This document shows, piece by piece, positions 9,299 to 18,123 of a stretch of 64,000 bases of DNA. The stretch lies in assembly GCF_014202495.1 (NCBI RefSeq), contig NZ_JACHHA010000002.1, positions 186,001 to 250,000 of the forward strand, given 5' to 3'. The number at the start of each line of letters is the position of its first letter. Positions within the stretch are counted from its first letter, which is position 1. Source of the DNA: Cerasibacillus quisquiliarum. Lineage in GTDB: Bacteria; Bacillota; Bacilli; Bacillales; Amphibacillaceae. Position numbers and translations under genes: made by a program. The notes under the pieces are model-generated. The model saw only the letters and a program-made list of their open reading frames with translations, had not been told where the DNA came from and made no database searches.

Positions 9299-9904
9299 CT
9301 ATGGTAATTGGATAAATTCTTTTATATTTTCAACTGTTTTTTCCCCGATTCCTGGTATTTCTAATAAATCTTCAATCGTTTTAAATAAGCCATGTTCATC
9401 ACGGTAATCAATAATAGCTTGAGCTTTTTTTGGACCGATACCATTCAGTGTGGTTATCTCTTCTAATGTAGCAGTATTAATACGAATCTTTTTCGTGCCT
9501 TCACTAATATGATTAGAACCAGCTTCGTTCATTAGACTTCTGTCTTCGCCTTTTTTTGGTACATAAATAACCATCTCATCTTGTAAACGTTGTGCTAAAT
9601 TGATTTGTGTTTGATCTGCTGTTTCTGTAAAGCCCCCTGCCACTTGTATGGCGTCATGAACCCGTTTATCATGGGCTAATTCATAAACGCCTGGCTTCTT
9701 AACACTTCCTTTAATATCAACAACAATCACTTCTTGTACCCCAACATTTGTTTCATTTTGTTCATCGGTATGAGCGGGGGAATGACTAAAAGGATCTTCA
9801 ACAATCATCACATTGGCTTCATCACGTATTAGAAAATAAATGACAGCTAAACTTGCGATAGCAACAATCACACCGTATCTTCTAATAAGATGGAAGAAAT
9901 CCAC
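9299..9904 (-). CDS. comEA: Competence DNA receptor ComEA
   Basis: Membrane-anchored DNA-binding protein that captures double-stranded DNA outside the membrane. 201 residues: one transmembrane segment (about 10-26), a linker, an SLBB domain (about 60-115, VDIKGSVKKPGVYEL), and a C-terminal helix-hairpin-helix pair (about 142-201, with NGIGPKKAQAIIDYR and IPGIGEKTVENI). First gene of the comEA-EB-EC operon, preceded by a near-consensus sigma-A promoter. ComN, the post-transcriptional regulator of comE mRNA in B. subtilis, is also in this window (52512). Confidence 0.96.
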   Translation of the reverse strand: MDFFHLIRRYGVIVAIASLAVIYFLIRDEANVMIVEDPFSHSPAHTDEQNETNVGVQEVIVVDIKGSVKKPGVYELAHDKRVHDAIQVAGGFTETADQTQINLAQRLQDEMVIYVPKKGEDRSLMNEAGSNHISEGTKKIRINTATLEEITTLNGIGPKKAQAIIDYRDEHGLFKTIEDLLEIPGIGEKTVENIKEFIQLP

Positions 9905-9941
9905 TCACTCCTTATTATATTAAAAAGATGGATACAGCATC

Positions 9942-9970
9942 ATTATAACGGCTATCATTTGTTTAGACAA
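9942..9970 (-). promoter_or_regulatory. Sigma-A promoter of the comE operon
   Basis: On the minus strand TTGTCT (9965-9970) is followed after 17 bp by TATAAT (9942-9947), about 38 bp upstream of the comEA start. I saw no clear pair of ComK AT-boxes (AAAA-N5-TTTT) just upstream, where the yqeM terminator sits. Confidence 0.7.
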
Positions 9971-9984
9971 ACATAGCTAAAACA

Positions 9985-10022
9985 AAAAAAGATCGAAAAA
10001 TAACGTTAATCCGATCTTTTTT
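9985..10022 (-). terminator. Terminator of the yqeG-yqeM operon
   Basis: AAAAAAGATCG (9985-9995) pairs with CGATCTTTTTT (10012-10022). The stem overlaps the last codons of yqeM and has a poly-T tail on the minus strand, separating this operon from comE. Confidence 0.8.
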
Positions 10023-10758
10023 CCGCAATAATAAAGATTCGTTTAGCCTCAACCTCCGAAAATTTATTTTCTATAGAAAAATCACTATAAATATTTTTTA
10101 TTTTAAAACCTGTTTGCTTTAGTAGCTGTTGATAATGTTCAATAGAGAGCGTGCGCTGATGATGCATTTCATCATAACGGGTATATTGTTTATCTTCATC
10201 TTGAATAAAAAACGTTAAATCATGATACATTTCACCTTTTTCTTCACCAGGAGAACAATGCCATATATAACTCATTTTGTCATCAACATAGGCAAATGTA
10301 TGATTAATTAAGTTATTGTTAACGTGATATAAAGAATGAATATCAAATATAAATAGGCCACCTTTTCGCAATGATTTATGGACGTGTTTAAAGACCAAAC
10401 GCACGTCTTCCGCGGTTGTCAAATAATTAATAACATCACAATAACTAACAATCATATCAATATCGTTAAAACCTTCTAATGCTCTTATATCTTGATGAAC
10501 CCAGTGAATTTGAAGTTGTGCTTGACTCGCTTTTTGCTGTGCGACGGCTAACATATCATGAGAAAGGTCTACGCCTATTAATTGATAGCCCTCACGTGCT
10601 AAGCGAAGGGATATTTCACCTGTACCACAGCCCAAGTCAATAATTTTATTAACCTTTCCCACTTTCTTCGTTATTTGCTTTGTAAAATCTACCCATAAAT
10701 CGTATGGAGCATCGCTCATAAATGAATCATAAAAATAAGCTAAGTTTTGATATATCAT
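10006..10758 (-). CDS. yqeM: Class I SAM-dependent methyltransferase YqeM
   Basis: 250-residue methyltransferase of the Rossmann type. Motif I, IIDLGCGTGEISLRLA (about residues 39-54), binds S-adenosylmethionine; LIGVDLSHDMLAVA follows as motif II and VSYCDVINYL as the motif IV region. The substrate is not established for the YqeM family. Last gene of the yqeG-to-yqeM operon, starting 5 bp after rsfS, so it is co-translated with ribosome and NAD genes. The stop is inside the terminator hairpin. Confidence 0.88.
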   Translation of the reverse strand: MIYQNLAYFYDSFMSDAPYDLWVDFTKQITKKVGKVNKIIDLGCGTGEISLRLAREGYQLIGVDLSHDMLAVAQQKASQAQLQIHWVHQDIRALEGFNDIDMIVSYCDVINYLTTAEDVRLVFKHVHKSLRKGGLFIFDIHSLYHVNNNLINHTFAYVDDKMSYIWHCSPGEEKGEMYHDLTFFIQDEDKQYTRYDEMHHQRTLSIEHYQQLLKQTGFKIKNIYSDFSIENKFSEVEAKRIFIIAEKRSD

Positions 10759-10763
10759 ACATA

Positions 10764-11120
10764 CTAACCTTCTTGTTTAAGTTGGATTGAAACTTGTGGC
10801 GCATCTCCCCATAAGCGCTCTAAATTATAATAACTTCTTTCATCTTTATGAAAAACATGGCATACGATAGAACCTAAATCAACGAGAACCCAACGTGCAT
10901 GCTCTAAACCTTCCATACGAGCAATATTTAATCCCTTTTCACTCACCGCATCATTTATTCCTTTTGCAATGGCTTGTACTTGTCTTTCGTTTGATCCTTC
11001 ACAAATGAGAAAATAATCTGCAATAAAAGAAATTCCTTTCATATCTAAGGCAATCACATTTTGTGCTCGTTTATCATCACATGCTTTAGCGACGATATGT
11101 AACAATTCTTTTGACTCCAT
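10764..11120 (-). CDS. rsfS: Ribosome silencing factor RsfS (YqeL)
   Basis: Protein of the Iojap/RsfS family, which binds ribosomal protein L14 and blocks 30S-50S joining when nutrients are scarce. 118 residues, a normal family length. Recognisable family sequences are VIALDMKGISFIADYFLICEG, ARWVLVDLGSIVCHVFH and the ending RSYYNLERLWGDA. It lies between yqeK and yqeM with spacings of 3 and 5 bp. Confidence 0.95.
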   Translation of the reverse strand: MESKELLHIVAKACDDKRAQNVIALDMKGISFIADYFLICEGSNERQVQAIAKGINDAVSEKGLNIARMEGLEHARWVLVDLGSIVCHVFHKDERSYYNLERLWGDAPQVSIQLKQEG

Positions 11121-11123
11121 CCA

Positions 11124-11696
11124 TTAACAACCTCCATATACCTTTTTTGTTAAGTCATTATAGGCATGAAACGTATCCGGGTAAATAGGCTGATTTTTGC
11201 TCATTAAGAAATTTATTGTGTTTCGTGATATCATCCAGGCTGCTTTAAGTATATCTCTTTCTGCCATATTCCTAACGTCATCTAAACCCGGGAAATTTCG
11301 TCCCGGTTCAATATAATCCGCTACATAAATTATAAGTTCAATGGGTGTCATATCTTTTCTACCTGTTGTATGGTAATAAATAGCTGTCTTAACCTCTTCA
11401 TCTTTAATACCATGTTCAAATTCTATTAAGATAGAGCCGACTGGCCCGTGCCATAGTTCATGGTGAAATTGGAGTAAATCTTTTGGTAAATAAGTAGTTT
11501 CAATCCAGTGTTTTAATTCTTTCAATGGACGATACTTCGCATAATCATGGAAGATAGCCGCCAATTCAGTCTGCTTTTTTGACACGCCGTACCTCTCTGC
11601 TAAAGTTAATGCAGTATTTAATACGCGAATCGTATGTTCATAACGCTTTTCAGTTAGATGTGGTTTGACAAGTGATAGTGCTTCAGCACGATTCAT
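11124..11696 (-). CDS. yqeK: HD-domain bis(5'-nucleosyl)-tetraphosphatase (symmetrical) YqeK
   Basis: Hydrolase of Ap4A-type dinucleotides, an HD-domain enzyme distinct from ApaH. 190 residues. The metal-binding residues are visible as His21 (HTIRV), His50-Asp51 (HDYAK), the HHELWHG segment, YYHTTGR, and Asp in VADYIEPGR. The N-terminus overlaps the nadD 3' end by 14 bp. In several Firmicutes yqeK sits beside nadD, as here. Family assignment is firm; the Ap4A reaction is taken from characterised YqeK homologues. Confidence 0.92.
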   Translation of the reverse strand: MNRAEALSLVKPHLTEKRYEHTIRVLNTALTLAERYGVSKKQTELAAIFHDYAKYRPLKELKHWIETTYLPKDLLQFHHELWHGPVGSILIEFEHGIKDEEVKTAIYYHTTGRKDMTPIELIIYVADYIEPGRNFPGLDDVRNMAERDILKAAWMISRNTINFLMSKNQPIYPDTFHAYNDLTKKVYGGC

Positions 11697-12252
11697 ACAA
11701 TCCTCTCTCCTTAATATATGAATATACAGCTTCTTTAACTAAATATTTAGCAGGGCGACCAGTTCGAATCCGTTTTCGAATATCTGAAGAAGATACTTCA
11801 AATACTGGTACATCAACAGTCATAATCGGGTAAGATGTCTTTAACGTATATCCTGATCGTTTTACACCTACAAATGTGGTGAGTTTCATTAAATCATTAA
11901 TTTTATACCAATGTGGTAAATATTCAACCATATCAGCTCCAATAATAAAATAAAACTGATCATTTGGAAATAGCTTCTTTAATTCATTTAACGTCTCGTA
12001 TGTGTACGACGTACCGCCACGCTTGATATCGATTAAATTTATATTAAAGGCTGGTTCATCTTCTATCATTAACCTCACCATTTCAATCCGTTCTTTAGAT
12101 GTTGCATGGGCAGTACGTTTATGTGGTGGATCTGCTGTCGGAACAAACCATATTTCATCTAACTTTAATGTAAATCTCACTTCCTCAGCAATCATTAAAT
12201 GACCAATATGTGGTGGATCAAATGTACCTCCTAAAATGCCAATATGTTTCAT
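11683..12252 (-). CDS. nadD: Nicotinate-nucleotide adenylyltransferase
   Basis: Converts nicotinate mononucleotide and ATP to deamido-NAD in NAD synthesis; the final step is catalysed by NadE, encoded at 60797. 189 residues. The nucleotidyltransferase motif GGTFDPPHIGHL occupies residues 8-19 and the second ATP-binding motif SSSDIRKRI is near residue 155. FIIGADMVEYLPHWYK is also typical of NadD. Overlaps yqeK and follows yhbY by 18 bp. Confidence 0.96.
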   Translation of the reverse strand: MKHIGILGGTFDPPHIGHLMIAEEVRFTLKLDEIWFVPTADPPHKRTAHATSKERIEMVRLMIEDEPAFNINLIDIKRGGTSYTYETLNELKKLFPNDQFYFIIGADMVEYLPHWYKINDLMKLTTFVGVKRSGYTLKTSYPIMTVDVPVFEVSSSDIRKRIRTGRPAKYLVKEAVYSYIKERGLYESC

Positions 12253-12270
12253 GTTCTTCTCCCTTTGACA

Positions 12271-12561
12271 TTACGGTAAAACGATTTGTTTGTTTTCCGT
12301 CGATTCTTTATAAAGAATGATTTGATTTCCGATAATCTGGACGATTTCCGCTTCCGTTTGTTCTGCTAATTGTTCGGCAACTGTTTCTTTATCTTCTATA
12401 CAATTTTGCAAAATATTCACTTTAATTAATTCGCGTTTTTCCAGTGCGTCAACAATTTGTTTAACCATATTTTCATTAACACCTGTTTTTCCAACTTGAA
12501 AAATAGCTTTAAGATGGTGCGCTTTAGAGCGTAAAAATCTTTTTTGTTTCCCTGTTAACAT
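12271..12561 (-). CDS. yhbY: Ribosome assembly RNA-binding protein YhbY (YqeI)
   Basis: CRM-domain (KH-like) RNA-binding protein associated with pre-50S particles. 96 residues from ATG 12561 (MLTGKQKRFLRSKAHHLKAI). The loop VGKTGVNE corresponds to the conserved GxxG-type RNA-binding loop, and ALEKRELIKVNILQN follows. A longer in-frame extension into aroE was rejected: GGAAGG lies just upstream of 12561 and homologues begin at MLTGKQ. One base separates it from the aroE stop. Confidence 0.94.
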   Translation of the reverse strand: MLTGKQKRFLRSKAHHLKAIFQVGKTGVNENMVKQIVDALEKRELIKVNILQNCIEDKETVAEQLAEQTEAEIVQIIGNQIILYKESTENKQIVLP

Positions 12562-12562
12562 A

Positions 12563-13408
12563 TTATCTTCCTTCCAATATTTTTGTAAGTTTTTGTTCCA
12601 TATGCTCAAGTGGGACCCATTGATTTGTCCATATTTTAAAAGCTTCTTGAGCTTGATAAAGAAGCATTGAATGTCCACAATGGATCTTTGCCCCTTTAGA
12701 TTTAGCATGCCTTAAAAATGCCGTCATAATCGGTTGATACACGATGTCCGATATAATTTGGTCTTTTCTTAAGGCAGGAAAAGATACAATCATTTCATGC
12801 TCATTTGGTTTCATACCGACATCTGTTGTCTGGATAATTAAATCATATATCGATCCTATTTCTTTTGCATGTTCTAGTGATAGGATATCTGTTTGAATCA
12901 TTGTATCATTCAACATCTTAATACTTTCAGCATGCTTTAATGTGCGATTTGCAATGTCAATACGAAGTAATGGTTTAGTTAATAAACTAGCATAAATTCC
13001 ACGGGCAGCCCCTCCTGCTCCTATTAATAAAACATTTTTTTTAGTTTCTTTGAAAAATGTCGGATAACTACTTTCTAATGCTCTGACATAACCTAATCCA
13101 TCAGTATTATATCCAATCCATTTTCCTTTACGACGGACAACGGTGTTAACAGCACCAACTTTTCGTGCATGTTCATCGACTTCATCTAAATAGCTCAATA
13201 TTTTTTCTTTGTACGGAACCGTAATATTAAATCCACAATAACCTTCATGCTCAAATTGTTGAAGCACATGAGCTAAAGATTCATCAGGGTGAACATCGAT
13301 TAATTGATATTGACCTTTTAATTGGCTTCTCTTTAAAAATTCGGAGTGGATCCATGGTGACAATGATTGTTTCACTGGATGTCCAATTAAACCTAACTGA
13401 TAATACAT
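12563..13408 (-). CDS. aroE: Shikimate dehydrogenase
   Basis: NADPH-dependent reduction of 3-dehydroshikimate to shikimate in aromatic amino-acid synthesis. 281 residues. The substrate-binding N-terminal part has GLIGHPVKQSLSPWIHSEF and FNITVPYKEKI, which includes the catalytic Lys. The nucleotide-binding motif is GAGGAARGI, and the C-terminal GHSMLLYQAQEAFKIW is also conserved. It lies between yqeH and yhbY as in B. subtilis. Confidence 0.97.
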   Translation of the reverse strand: MYYQLGLIGHPVKQSLSPWIHSEFLKRSQLKGQYQLIDVHPDESLAHVLQQFEHEGYCGFNITVPYKEKILSYLDEVDEHARKVGAVNTVVRRKGKWIGYNTDGLGYVRALESSYPTFFKETKKNVLLIGAGGAARGIYASLLTKPLLRIDIANRTLKHAESIKMLNDTMIQTDILSLEHAKEIGSIYDLIIQTTDVGMKPNEHEMIVSFPALRKDQIISDIVYQPIMTAFLRHAKSKGAKIHCGHSMLLYQAQEAFKIWTNQWVPLEHMEQKLTKILEGR

Positions 13409-13428
13409 TCTATCACCTACATATTCTC

Positions 13429-14541
13429 CTAAATTAATGCGTCTCTTATTCCAACTGCAATCCCTTTTGGCGCATAAACATCAACTGTTATTCGTTCGCC
13501 TGCTACAGTTATCCAGCCTAATCCAGGAAATACGATATCTGATTTGCCTGCCCCCAATCGAAATGAATGTTTAACAAGCGGTGGAAGCATTGCTAGTGTT
13601 ATTTCATCGGGTGGGGACAACATTTTTCCTAAATGATTTTTATAAAGCTCATCAGCTTTTGCTAATTTTGTACGATGAATGGGTAATCGATTTGAAAAGT
13701 AACATACGAAAGATTGACGATTGCCTTTAATAAAATCAATCCGTGCTAATCCACCAAAAAATAACGTCTGCTCTGCATTTAGTTGATAAACACGTGGTTT
13801 GATTTCTTTTATTGGATGAATCATTTTTAAATCATTATCGGAAACATAATGAGATAATTGCTTTCTATTGACAATACCAGGTGTATCAATCATATATGAC
13901 TTTTCATCTAAAGGAATTTCAATAAATCCAAGTGTCGTCCCTGGAAAATAAGACGTTGTAATAACATCATTCTCTCCAGTTGATTCTTTAATAAGTCGAT
14001 TTATAAATGTTGATTTACCTACATTCGTTGTGCCAACTATAAACACATCGCGTCCTTTTCGATACTTTTCAATCATTAGACTTAAATCTTTCATACCGTG
14101 TCCTTTAATCGATGAAATGAGTGCTACATCAATAACCTTAAGTCCATATTCTTTAGCTGAACGGCGTAACCAATGAATGAGTTGGCGTTCACTCGTGGAT
14201 TTTGGTAATAGATCTTTTTTGTTTCCGACGAGCAGGATCGGATGATCACCAACAATTCGTGGTAAATTCGTTAATAGACTACCACTCACGTCAAAAATGT
14301 CAATAAGATGAACGACAAGCCCTTTTTTGTTTTGAATGTTAGAAACCATTTTTAAGAAATCATCATCCGTTATATCTACATCTTGAATTTCATTATAATG
14401 TTTTAAACGAAAACAACGCTTGCACAATATATCTTTCTTCGCAAGCGTAGATTTCGGTGTATAACCAGCTTTATCAGGATCTTCTGATTGAATCTGAGTG
14501 CCACACCCTAAACAAACAAGCTCTTCGTTTATTTTTCCCAT
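13429..14541 (-). CDS. yqeH: Ribosome biogenesis GTPase YqeH
   Basis: Circularly permuted GTPase needed for 30S subunit assembly. 370 residues. An N-terminal zinc finger has Cys10-Cys13 and Cys40-Cys43. The GTPase motifs come in permuted order: NKKDLL (G4) first, then GTTNVGKST (G1), then DTPGI (G3). The C-terminal domain is of the YqeH/TRAP-like type. The start overlaps the yqeG end by 13 bp. Confidence 0.97.
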   Translation of the reverse strand: MGKINEELVCLGCGTQIQSEDPDKAGYTPKSTLAKKDILCKRCFRLKHYNEIQDVDITDDDFLKMVSNIQNKKGLVVHLIDIFDVSGSLLTNLPRIVGDHPILLVGNKKDLLPKSTSERQLIHWLRRSAKEYGLKVIDVALISSIKGHGMKDLSLMIEKYRKGRDVFIVGTTNVGKSTFINRLIKESTGENDVITTSYFPGTTLGFIEIPLDEKSYMIDTPGIVNRKQLSHYVSDNDLKMIHPIKEIKPRVYQLNAEQTLFFGGLARIDFIKGNRQSFVCYFSNRLPIHRTKLAKADELYKNHLGKMLSPPDEITLAMLPPLVKHSFRLGAGKSDIVFPGLGWITVAGERITVDVYAPKGIAVGIRDALI

Positions 14542-15044
14542 GTAATCATTCCTTTCTTACGCATCCGATTTAAAATAGAACGTTCGATACGACGATTGAA
14601 TGTCGTAATCTTTGCGTCTGTCTCAACAATAGGGGCAACTAAAATGGTATGGAAGCCTGCCTTGTTACCACCAAGAATATCTGTAAGTAGCTGATCACCT
14701 ATTACGACAATTTCTTCTCGCTTTAACCCCATCTGTTTTGCAGCTTTTTTAAATGAACGTGATAACGGTTTTCGTGCACTAAAAAAATACGGAGCCCCTA
14801 ATGGTTCTGAAAAAACTTTCACACGTTCTTTATTATTATTGGATATAATTGCTACTTTTATCTCGTTTTGTTTCATATTTTCAAACCATTCAATCACTTC
14901 TGGTGTTGCATCTTTAACATCCCAAGGTACTAACGTATTATCTAAATCTGTAATAATCCCTTTAATGCCCTTACTCTTTAAGCGAAGAGGATTTATTTCA
15001 AATATATTTTTGACATAATGATCAGGTAAAAATAATTTTAGCAA
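14529..15044 (-). CDS. yqeG: YqeG family HAD phosphatase
   Basis: HAD superfamily (subclass IIIA) phosphatase of 171 residues. The nucleophile motif is DLDNTLVPW, motif II is AIISNNN, and the C-terminal metal motif is VIGDQLLTDILGGNKAG. The physiological substrate of YqeG is not established. First gene of the yqeG-to-yqeM operon. Translation appears to start at a TTG (15044), 7 bp after GAGGTG; homologues also begin close to this point. Confidence 0.93.
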   Translation of the reverse strand: MLKLFLPDHYVKNIFEINPLRLKSKGIKGIITDLDNTLVPWDVKDATPEVIEWFENMKQNEIKVAIISNNNKERVKVFSEPLGAPYFFSARKPLSRSFKKAAKQMGLKREEIVVIGDQLLTDILGGNKAGFHTILVAPIVETDAKITTFNRRIERSILNRMRKKGMITWEK

Positions 15045-15246
15045 ATTTAAAACACCTCATAACATATTTTACACTATTTAAAAGGCTAATCCCTATTTAA
15101 TACTATAACAAATAGATTCGATTAGGAAGTAAAATTAATGAATGACAGATTTTTTTCCTAAAAAAAACAAAGCAATCATAATAAATAATAGAAAGACTAT
15201 AAATAAAGTAAAAAAATCGTTCGACAAATTCTCCTATTTTTCGATT

Positions 15247-15337
15247 TGTGGATAATTTTATCAACAAGATAAACCATTATAACAACAGCATTCGTAACAT
15301 TTAAAAGGAAAGTTATGCACACCTTAATGTAGATAAG
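15247..15337. promoter_or_regulatory. Cluster of four DnaA boxes upstream of sda
   Basis: One perfect box, TTATCCACA on the minus strand (15247-15255, read TGTGGATAA on plus), and three boxes with one mismatch: TTATCAACA (15258-15266, plus), TTATGCACA (15314-15322, plus) and TTATCTACA (15329-15337, minus). In B. subtilis DnaA controls sda transcription through such sites. A possible promoter, TTGTTC (15346-15351) with TAGATT (15368-15373), lies just downstream. The rest of 15045-15450 is AT-rich and shows no gene. Confidence 0.8.
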
Positions 15338-15450
15338 TATCCTCTTGTTCGTTTTTTAAAATCATGGTAGATTATTAATAGTCTTTATTAGGAAACAAAG
15401 TTAGAGCATGTACTTTTTTTATTAACGGTCTCGATATAGGAGGATTTATT

Positions 15451-15591
15451 ATGTATCGTCTTTCTGATAAATTATTATTGGACGCGTATAGAAAGGCAAT
15501 TGAACTAAATTTGGAAGCTGACTTTATTTCGCTAATTAAAAAAGAAATCTCACGGCGAAATCTCGGCCATAAAATGAAAATAACGTGTTAA
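15451..15591 (+). CDS. sda: Checkpoint sporulation inhibitor Sda
   Basis: A 46-residue protein that binds the sporulation histidine kinase KinA and blocks phosphotransfer, delaying sporulation when replication is active or damaged. The sequence MYRLSDKLLLDAYRKAIELN, then DFISLIKKEISRRNLGH, closely follows B. subtilis Sda, including the helical-hairpin core. AGGAGG lies 8 bp before the ATG. It is next to yqeG, as in B. subtilis, and is preceded by DnaA boxes. A terminator follows at 15618. Confidence 0.95.
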   Translation: MYRLSDKLLLDAYRKAIELNLEADFISLIKKEISRRNLGHKMKITC

Positions 15592-15617
15592 ACTAAATGA
15601 AGATATTAAGTGAACAT

Positions 15618-15663
15618 CCTCCTTTACCAGTTATTTCTGGATTTAAAAGGGGGTTTTATTTTT
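15618..15663 (+). terminator. Terminator of sda
   Basis: CCTCCTTT...AAAGGGGG forms the outer stem with one G-U pair, and CCAG-TTATTT-CTGG the inner hairpin. TTTTATTTTT follows on the plus strand. Confidence 0.75.
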
Positions 15664-15786
15664 CGAGTGGTTAAAATTATGATAAACTTATTTAGTATGT
15701 ATCTATTTGTCGAATTTTACATAACCATTTTAATCGATGAAATAGAAGCTATATTAGAATCATCTTATTAGGAGGGCATCGATTTC

Positions 15787-18123
15787 ATGATATTCGCAAT
15801 ATTCGTTCCGCTACTTTTCGCCTTATTAGTCCCATTCTTAAGTAGACTCAAACATAAAATACATACTGGGATTTTCGTACTAATAGTTCCATTAGGAATA
15901 TTCCTATACTACGTTCGCTTTATCGGGAAAGATTTCGTTCCTATAAAAAAGACATACTCATGGATTCCATCTTTAGGAATGAATCTCGACTTGTATTTAG
16001 ATGGACTTAGTCTATTATTTATTCTTTTAATAAGTGGAATCGGAACACTTGTTGTCGCCTATTCAATCTATTATTTAGATCAAACAGAGAGATTAGGCCA
16101 TTTTTATGTTTATTTACTCATGTTTATGGCAGCAATGTTAGGCGTTGTTTCCTTTGACAACTTATTTGCCTTATACACTTTTTGGGAACTAACATCTATT
16201 TCATCATTTTTATTAATTGGATATTGGCATACAAAAGAACGCTCACGATATGGTGCACAAAAATCGATGTTAATTACTATATTCGGTGGCTTAAGCATGC
16301 TAGGAGGGTTTATTTTACTAAGCGTCATTGCTGGCACATCAAGTATTAGAGAACTTATACAGAATGCTGATATTATTTTAAATAACAACTATTTACCACT
16401 AGCTATGGGTTTAATTCTTTTAGGAGCATTTACTAAATCTGCACAATTCCCATTCCACATCTGGTTGCCAGATGCAATGGAAGCACCAACACCGGTCAGT
16501 GCATATTTGCACTCAGCAACAATGGTTAAAGCGGGGCTCTATCTAGTCGCTCGCTTCTCACCTATTTTCTCTAATTATGAATGGTTTTTTATTATCATAA
16601 GTACGTTCGGAATTGTGACATTATGCTGGGGCTCTTATATGGCCGTCCGTCAAACAGATCTAAAAGCAATATTAGCCTATTCAACAATTAGTCAACTTGG
16701 TATGATTATGGCTATGCTTGGCTTTGGTACTGAAATTGCTGTTTTTGCAGCTGTGTTTCATATTTTAAACCATGCGACTTTTAAAGGTAGTTTGTTTATG
16801 GTAGCTGGTATCGTTGATTTACAATCAGGTACTCGTGACATCCGAAAACTCGGCGGTCTATTTACAATGTTACCTATAACAGGAACGCTAGCACTATTTG
16901 GTACGTTCTCAATGGCTGGTATACCGCTTCCATTTTTAAATGGATTTTATAGTAAAGAAATGTTCTTTGAATCGACACTTCAATTATCGTTAACCGGATC
17001 TAATTTACAACAAATCCTTACCCAAATGATGCCATATCTTGCTGTATTTGGTAGTATATTTACATTTGTTTACTCCATGTACTTGTTTTTCGGTGTATTT
17101 GGTAAAAAGAAACATGATTTACAATTACCTAAAACACCAAAAGAGGCTCCATTGGGTATGCTGATCCCTCCTTCTATCCTAGTGTTAGGGATCATAACAA
17201 TCGGTTTATTTCCAAATGCTTTTAACAGGCCATTTTTAGCTCATGCTTTAGAGGCGATAAATCCTCAAGCTGCAAGTCAATCCATAGGATTTTGGCATGG
17301 ATTAAATACACCATTTATTATGTCTTTAATCGTCGTTGGTATGGGACTTGTTCTTTACGGAACACGTTCAGCTTGGACAAAAATCTACCAAGTCATACCT
17401 GGAAAATTAAGTTTTAATCGTGTTTATGATCGAATCGTAGAACAGATTGATCGCCGATCAGCTCGTATAACAAACACGTATATGAATGGTTCTTTAAAAA
17501 CATATATTTCATTCATTATTGGAACAATCGTTTTAGTAACGACTACTTACCTATTTATAACCGATGGATTTACAATAAAGTATGATAATCTAGCTGAAAT
17601 ATCAGTTATTGAAATCGTCGTTGTTGTATTAATCGTGATCGCTTCGATAGCTACGATTTTTGTAAATCATAACTTAGCAGCTTTATTAATTACTGGTATC
17701 GTTGGTTACGGCGTCTCTATTTTGTTTCTCATTTATCGAGCACCCGATCTAGCTTTAACACAATTAGTTATTGAAACTGTATCTGTCGTCTTGTTCTTAT
17801 TAGCATTTTATCATTTACCTAAAATGCGTATGCGAGATGATCAAAAGTTAACAAAATTTAAAAATGCTGTGATCGCCATCGGATTTGGAACACTGATGAC
17901 CTTAATCGGAATTTCCGCACATAGCTCAAATTGGTTTGAACCTATTTCCGATTATTTCTTAGAAACAGCTCAATCGATTGGCGGAGGAACAAACGTTGTT
18001 AATGTCATCCTTGTTGACATGCGTGGACTTGATACTTTATTTGAGATTACAGTACTGGGGATTGCTGCATTAGCCGTATTCAGCCTCATTAAGTTAAAAA
18101 AAGATAAGGGGGCGAATAAATAA
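15787..18123 (+). CDS. mrpA: Mrp Na+/H+ antiporter subunit A
   Basis: Largest subunit of the Mrp cation/proton antiporter, related to NuoL of complex I. 778 residues. The NuoL-like part (about 1-510) includes the proton-channel sequences FWELTSISSFLLIGYW, KSAQFPFHIWLPDAMEAPTPVSA and LKAILAYSTISQLGMI. The C-terminal part has the DUF4040/MbhD-like segment (RAPDLALTQLVIETVSVVLF, about 650-680) and an MbhE-like end (VNVILVDMRGLDTLFEITVL). It is slightly shorter than B. subtilis MrpA and contains no MrpB-like fusion. mrpC begins at its stop codon. Confidence 0.96.
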   Translation: MIFAIFVPLLFALLVPFLSRLKHKIHTGIFVLIVPLGIFLYYVRFIGKDFVPIKKTYSWIPSLGMNLDLYLDGLSLLFILLISGIGTLVVAYSIYYLDQTERLGHFYVYLLMFMAAMLGVVSFDNLFALYTFWELTSISSFLLIGYWHTKERSRYGAQKSMLITIFGGLSMLGGFILLSVIAGTSSIRELIQNADIILNNNYLPLAMGLILLGAFTKSAQFPFHIWLPDAMEAPTPVSAYLHSATMVKAGLYLVARFSPIFSNYEWFFIIISTFGIVTLCWGSYMAVRQTDLKAILAYSTISQLGMIMAMLGFGTEIAVFAAVFHILNHATFKGSLFMVAGIVDLQSGTRDIRKLGGLFTMLPITGTLALFGTFSMAGIPLPFLNGFYSKEMFFESTLQLSLTGSNLQQILTQMMPYLAVFGSIFTFVYSMYLFFGVFGKKKHDLQLPKTPKEAPLGMLIPPSILVLGIITIGLFPNAFNRPFLAHALEAINPQAASQSIGFWHGLNTPFIMSLIVVGMGLVLYGTRSAWTKIYQVIPGKLSFNRVYDRIVEQIDRRSARITNTYMNGSLKTYISFIIGTIVLVTTTYLFITDGFTIKYDNLAEISVIEIVVVVLIVIASIATIFVNHNLAALLITGIVGYGVSILFLIYRAPDLALTQLVIETVSVVLFLLAFYHLPKMRMRDDQKLTKFKNAVIAIGFGTLMTLIGISAHSSNWFEPISDYFLETAQSIGGGTNVVNVILVDMRGLDTLFEITVLGIAALAVFSLIKLKKDKGANK

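Noticed and set aside
12562..12708. N-terminal extension of yhbY into aroE
   Set aside because: YhbY homologues start at MLTGKQ and a good ribosome-binding site precedes that ATG.
15045..15450. Possible replication origin because of DnaA boxes
   Set aside because: There is no dnaA/dnaN nearby and no DnaA-trio or AT-rich unwinding array; the boxes fit the known regulation of sda.
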